Made by a program: the position numbers and the translations under genes. Below the pieces are notes generated by a model. The model saw only the letters and a program-made list of their open reading frames with translations. It searched no databases and was not told where the DNA came from. A DNA stretch of 64,000 bases from Raphanus sativus (lineage: Eukaryota; Streptophyta; Magnoliopsida; Brassicales; Brassicaceae): NCBI RefSeq assembly GCF_000801105.2, contig NC_079515.1, positions 21,165,407 through 21,229,406 of the forward strand, read 5' to 3'. This document shows, piece by piece, positions 60,408 through 64,000 of this stretch. Within the stretch, counting starts at the first letter, position 1. Each line of letters starts with the position of its first letter.

Positions 60408-61519
60408 ACTTATTTGGAGAATGTTAACGGGTGATTCGCTGTGGGGGAAGTGGATTCGGAGTTATCTATTGAAGAAGAGAAGTTTTTGGGAGATAAAGAA
60501 CCACACTCAATCTGGTTCTTGGATGTGGAGGAAGATGCTAAAGCTGAGAGATATTGCTAAGGATTTCTGCAGGAAGGAAATTGGTAATGGCAGACACATA
60601 TCATTTTGGTATGATACTTGGTCTGATATGGGGATAATCTATGATATCCTGGGTGAAAGAGGAACATTACAGTTGGGGATAAGGAAAGAAGCTACACTGG
60701 AAGAAGCAGTCTGCAGTGTGAGACGAAGAAGATCTTATCGCTCTGCAGTTCTACAAGAGGTGGAGAGAAATTTAACTGCTATCAGTGACAAGTTGAGTAG
60801 TGACAAAGAGGATATGTGTCTTTGGAGAGGGAAGTCGGGATACAAACCAAAATTCACTACCAAGGAGACTTGGCTCAACTTAAGACCAACTAGTATACAG
60901 CAAGTGTGGACGCGAGGTGTCTGGTTTCCTATGGCGACTCCGAGATTTGCTTTCATAGTGTGGTTGGCTATGCAGAATAGATTATCCACTATGGATAGAA
61001 TCTCTGTGTGGGATAGGGGAGTGGATACAACCTGTGTTCTATGCAAATTGGATGCTGAATCTCGCGACCATTTGTTCTTTAAATGTGTATACTCTGCTCA
61101 GCTTTGGAAGTCACTAGTGAAAGGCATGCTTGGTAATGCATATTCAGAAGATTGGGCTTTGATTGTGCAGATAGTTTCAAAGGGTGGTCATGAAAAGAAG
61201 CTATTGTTCTGCCTTAGATATGCTTTTCACGCAGCTGTCTATGGCATTTGGAGGGAGAGAAACAGAGTTAGGCATGGAGAGAGTGTGTTGCCTGTGACAA
61301 CAATCATAAAGCTCACGGATAAAGGAGTCAGAAACAAGCTTAGTCTTGTTAAAATGAAGAGGAGGAAGGGCATGGAAGATATTTTAAGCTATTGGTTTCA
61401 AACAAGAAGTAGTTGAATAAGTAGTCTCTTATTTGATTGTTGTTTAAAGGTTTAAACTGGTTTACACAAGATGTAGCAAGGCTTTTTTGAATAAATTTAA
61501 AATTCATTCAAAAAAAAAA
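60408..61519 (+). mobile_element. 5'-truncated L1-type LINE with poly-A
   Basis: It is flanked by the target duplication AAAAAACAAAGTA (60395-60407 and about 61520-61532) and ends in a run of A. Only the last part of ORF2 is present. The short divergence of the duplications and the long open frame suggest a fairly recent insertion. Confidence 0.9.
60421..61416 (+). pseudogene. LINE ORF2 C-terminus (zf-RVT domain)
   Basis: An open frame of 331 residues. It has the maturase-like start of the C-terminal region (LWGKWIRSYLLKKRSFWEIK), then NGRHISFWYDTWSD, a WTRGVWFPMATPRFAFIVWL block, and the zinc-binding CVLCKLDAESRDHLFFKC of the RVT zinc-finger domain. The endonuclease and RT catalytic domains are missing, so it is not mobile on its own. 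The start Met is only the first in the truncated copy. Confidence 0.88.
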
Positions 61520-61532
61520 AAAAAACAAAGTA

Positions 61533-62400
61533 TTGACTTCATAATATAACAGCTCATCAGGGCAACATGGACAATTGCTATTGGTCCAACTTTTTTATTG
61601 TTCTTTTACTAATTTTACTAATTAAAAATTATTTTTGTTTGTTAAATTATCAATTAATTAATGAAATTATATTAAAATGATTAATTAAACCTAATTTAAA
61701 TACAAAAAAACAAAAAAAATTACTTGCCACCATTCTCAATTTTCCATTAATAAAATCTAATTTACACACACAAACTTATTTTCAATTTTTCTTTGAATAC
61801 CACGATTTTTCTGCTTTAATCTAAAAGGTAAATAAATTTATTTACAAAAGAATCTTTATTTTATATTTCGCCTAAGGTAAAAAGATTTTAAGACGGCACT
61901 GCAGCTCATTTTCTTAAATTTGATTAGCTTAGTTTAAAAGTCAACGGTGTTACAAAATTAACAACAGCTAGATTTTGATCCGTACAACTGCGCAGATGTT
62001 TATTTTCAGTTTTATATAAATATATATTTATTTTAGCGGTATACTTTTTAACATTAATCATATTTCTAAATATTTATATATGTATCTCAAATACAATAAT
62101 TTTATAATTTACATGTTATAATTAATCAATTGGTCAAAACTATCACATGTATTTGTCGTTTCTTATTATATACTTATTATCTTATTGTATTTGTGTTTAT
62201 TTAAAGAATAGATTAATATATCCATTAAACAACATATTTAAAATTATTTTTATTAAATATATGCTCATTTTGATCTGCCTATCTTCAAAACTGAATTTTC
62301 TATTACCAATACTTTTTTACGTTTATTTATTTTAGATAATATACTATTATATATACAAGTCTAAGATATATCAGTTTTTATACATGTATTATATAGTTTG
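61533..62400. other. AT-rich spacer
   Basis: No gene is seen; AT-rich with short palindromes such as TAAATAAATTTATTTA near 61830. Confidence 0.4.
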
Positions 62401-62419
62401 TGAATGTTAAGTCATTATG

Positions 62420-63560
62420 TTATTGTATTATAGCATAATTATTTATATCTATGAAAATAAAATTTATAAATTAATTAACTTAATATAATTTTATCATATT
62501 TAATTCAATATAATAATTTTATTTTAGCATGAATTATTATTATAAAATTGACAAAATAAGATAAAATTTTTATTTTTCATTTTATAAATGATAACTGAAT
62601 ATATATTAATGTATGATAATAGTTCATTGCTAATTACAAAATTAGTTGAAATATTTACATAATTTTTTTTGAAAATTAAGATATTGTTAAAATATTTTTC
62701 AACATATTTGTTAAAATAAATATTTTTATTTAAAATGAAAAGATATCATTATTAAAATATCTTATATTATAGATTTAATGAAATACATGTTAATTTTTTA
62801 CATGTATTATATAGTTTAATAATTTTAACCCGTTTTACCAACGTATTATATATTGAACATAAATATTTAAAAAATAAAATATAAAAATTTAACAATTTAA
62901 TATAGTTTATCATATTTAGTTCGATATAATAATTTTTGCTTATAATGATTGATTGTGATTATACAATAGATCAAATAAGATTAAATTTGTATTTTAATTT
63001 TATAAAAATATATTAAAGTATAATAATATTTCATAACTAATTTTGAAATTAGTGAAAATATTTACATATAATGTTTAAAAATTAAAATCTTTCTAAGATC
63101 TTTTTTAAAAGATTTGTTAAAAAAAATTAAAAATATATTTATATTTAAAATGAAAATATATCAAAAGATATTATGATTAAAGTAGTTAAAAGATTCTATA
63201 TATTATTAGTCTTAATAAAATATATTTAACAAAAATTAAAGGATTGTCCAAATTAAAAAAAATCACACATGAAAAAATAGTCATGTTTTAATATATGAGA
63301 TTTGTAATAACATTATAATGCTAATCACGAAACTAATTAATGTTTTATTTAAAAAAAAATATTTAAATTTTTTGATAAGATCTTGTACATATTTGGTAGG
63401 TGATGTCATTAAAGTTATAAATATAGCATGACTTTTTAAGAATATGTTCAATTTTAAATATCATATATGAATTGGAGTTGTGACTTCTCTTTTAATACAT
63501 AAAATTAAATGATTGTCTAAATTAACAAAAAACACACATATGACTTTTATTTTAATATAT
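62420..63560. repeat. Diverged AT-rich tandem repeat, about 400-bp period
   Basis: The stretches about 62420-62810 and 62830-63240 align along their length (shared TTTATCATATTTA, GATATAATAATTTT-like and ATTTAAAATGAAAA blocks), and a third, more worn piece follows to about 63560. No coding capacity. The extreme base composition makes chance similarity a risk, so borders are approximate. Confidence 0.5.
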
Positions 63561-64000
63561 AAAATAGTCTGGCCAAAAGCTTAAAAAAACCAAAAAGAAA
63601 AAAAAAAGAATACTGGAGCCTGGAGGGACTGTTTTATATACACGTCGTAATAAATTGCATGAGATGTAAATTTAAATCCGGGCCACAGATATATACTGTA
63701 GAGAGGACGATGCATGAAATGGCACGACAAGTGTTTGACATGCACATCGAATCTTCTTAAATTTTTTGTCTATCTCATCATAACGCGACTAACTAGGTCA
63801 TATATTATTGTCTACACTTGCTGTCTTCAGCGCCGGTTTGGCATAGGTGCGCTCAATGCGACAGCCCCAAGACTCGCTTCAACTTTTTTTCACCTTTTAT
63901 TTACATGCACAATAGTACGTGAACAACTAATCAATGGTTAAAATTGCATATGCAATATTATCAAAAGCCAATACAAATAAATGGTATACACTTTCCAACA
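63561..64000. other. Right edge, no gene recognised
   Basis: An ORF of 75 codons at 63714-63941 has no recognisable domain. Base composition is closer to unique sequence than the preceding repeat. A gene entering from the right cannot be excluded. Confidence 0.35.

Noticed and set aside
60421..61416. A functional protein-coding gene of 331 residues
   Set aside because: It is the C-terminal zinc-finger region of a LINE ORF2, flanked by a target duplication and poly-A.

Overview
This is nuclear DNA of a crucifer, very probably tribe Brassiceae (Brassica or Raphanus). The genes have plant-type GT-AG introns, the spacers are AT-rich, Brassicaceae mobile elements abound, and the gene order follows the Arabidopsis thaliana chromosome 1 segment from about At1g04470 to At1g04630 (from memory of that map). 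In order the window carries a DUF810/MUN-domain protein (minus), a U5 snRNA (minus), ribosomal protein L23/uL14 (plus), a TPR protein like TPR4 (minus), a C2-domain protein (plus), IAA12/BODENLOS (plus), an AWPM-19/PM19-like protein (plus), a PPR-type gene like At1g04590 (minus), YUCCA3 (plus) and a MEE4/GRIM-19 relic (minus). Several Arabidopsis neighbours are absent (for example MAC3A, AAO4 and myosin XI-A), as expected for one fractionated subgenome after the Brassica genome triplication.

Layout: 1-21.3 kb is the compact gene-rich part. From 21.47 to 48.0 kb the space between the PPR gene and YUCCA3 is a large direct segmental duplication. Unit 1 is about 21474-34867, unit 2 about 38852-48004, and a third partial copy of the distal part (about 37727-38851) is fused to the start of unit 2. 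Because the units are paralogous, many insertions can be read against an empty site in the sister copy, with target-site duplications visible: a SINE, several Stowaway-like MITEs, a long foldback element, and two MULE-like foldback elements whose cores are degenerate telomere-like repeats. Unit 1 also carries a Helitron-like segment with captured exons of a STRUBBELIG-type LRR receptor. Between the units lie a 5'-truncated unrecognised gene, a frameshifted SWEET-like gene and a probable solo LTR.

From 48.9 to 50.7 kb is an intact YUCCA3-like flavin monooxygenase. From 52.7 to 61.5 kb are relics: the MEE4/GRIM-19 pseudogene, an S1-family (self-incompatibility-protein homologue) gene whose C-terminus is broken by a hAT-type MITE, a 27-bp minisatellite running into a 100-N assembly gap, a deleted copia element with a LINE nested in its LTR, and a second 5'-truncated LINE. 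The rest (61.5-64 kb) is very AT-rich and repetitive, with no gene seen.

Functional links: IAA12 (auxin-response repressor) and YUCCA3 (auxin synthesis) lie about 33 kb apart. The U5 snRNA and RPL23 genes are divergent and share about 200 bp of promoter. The PM19-like gene has two identical ABRE/G-box motifs next to its TATA box. No new multi-gene system was found. The unusual material is structural: the duplicated spacer with its insertion record, and several genes caught in the process of breaking.
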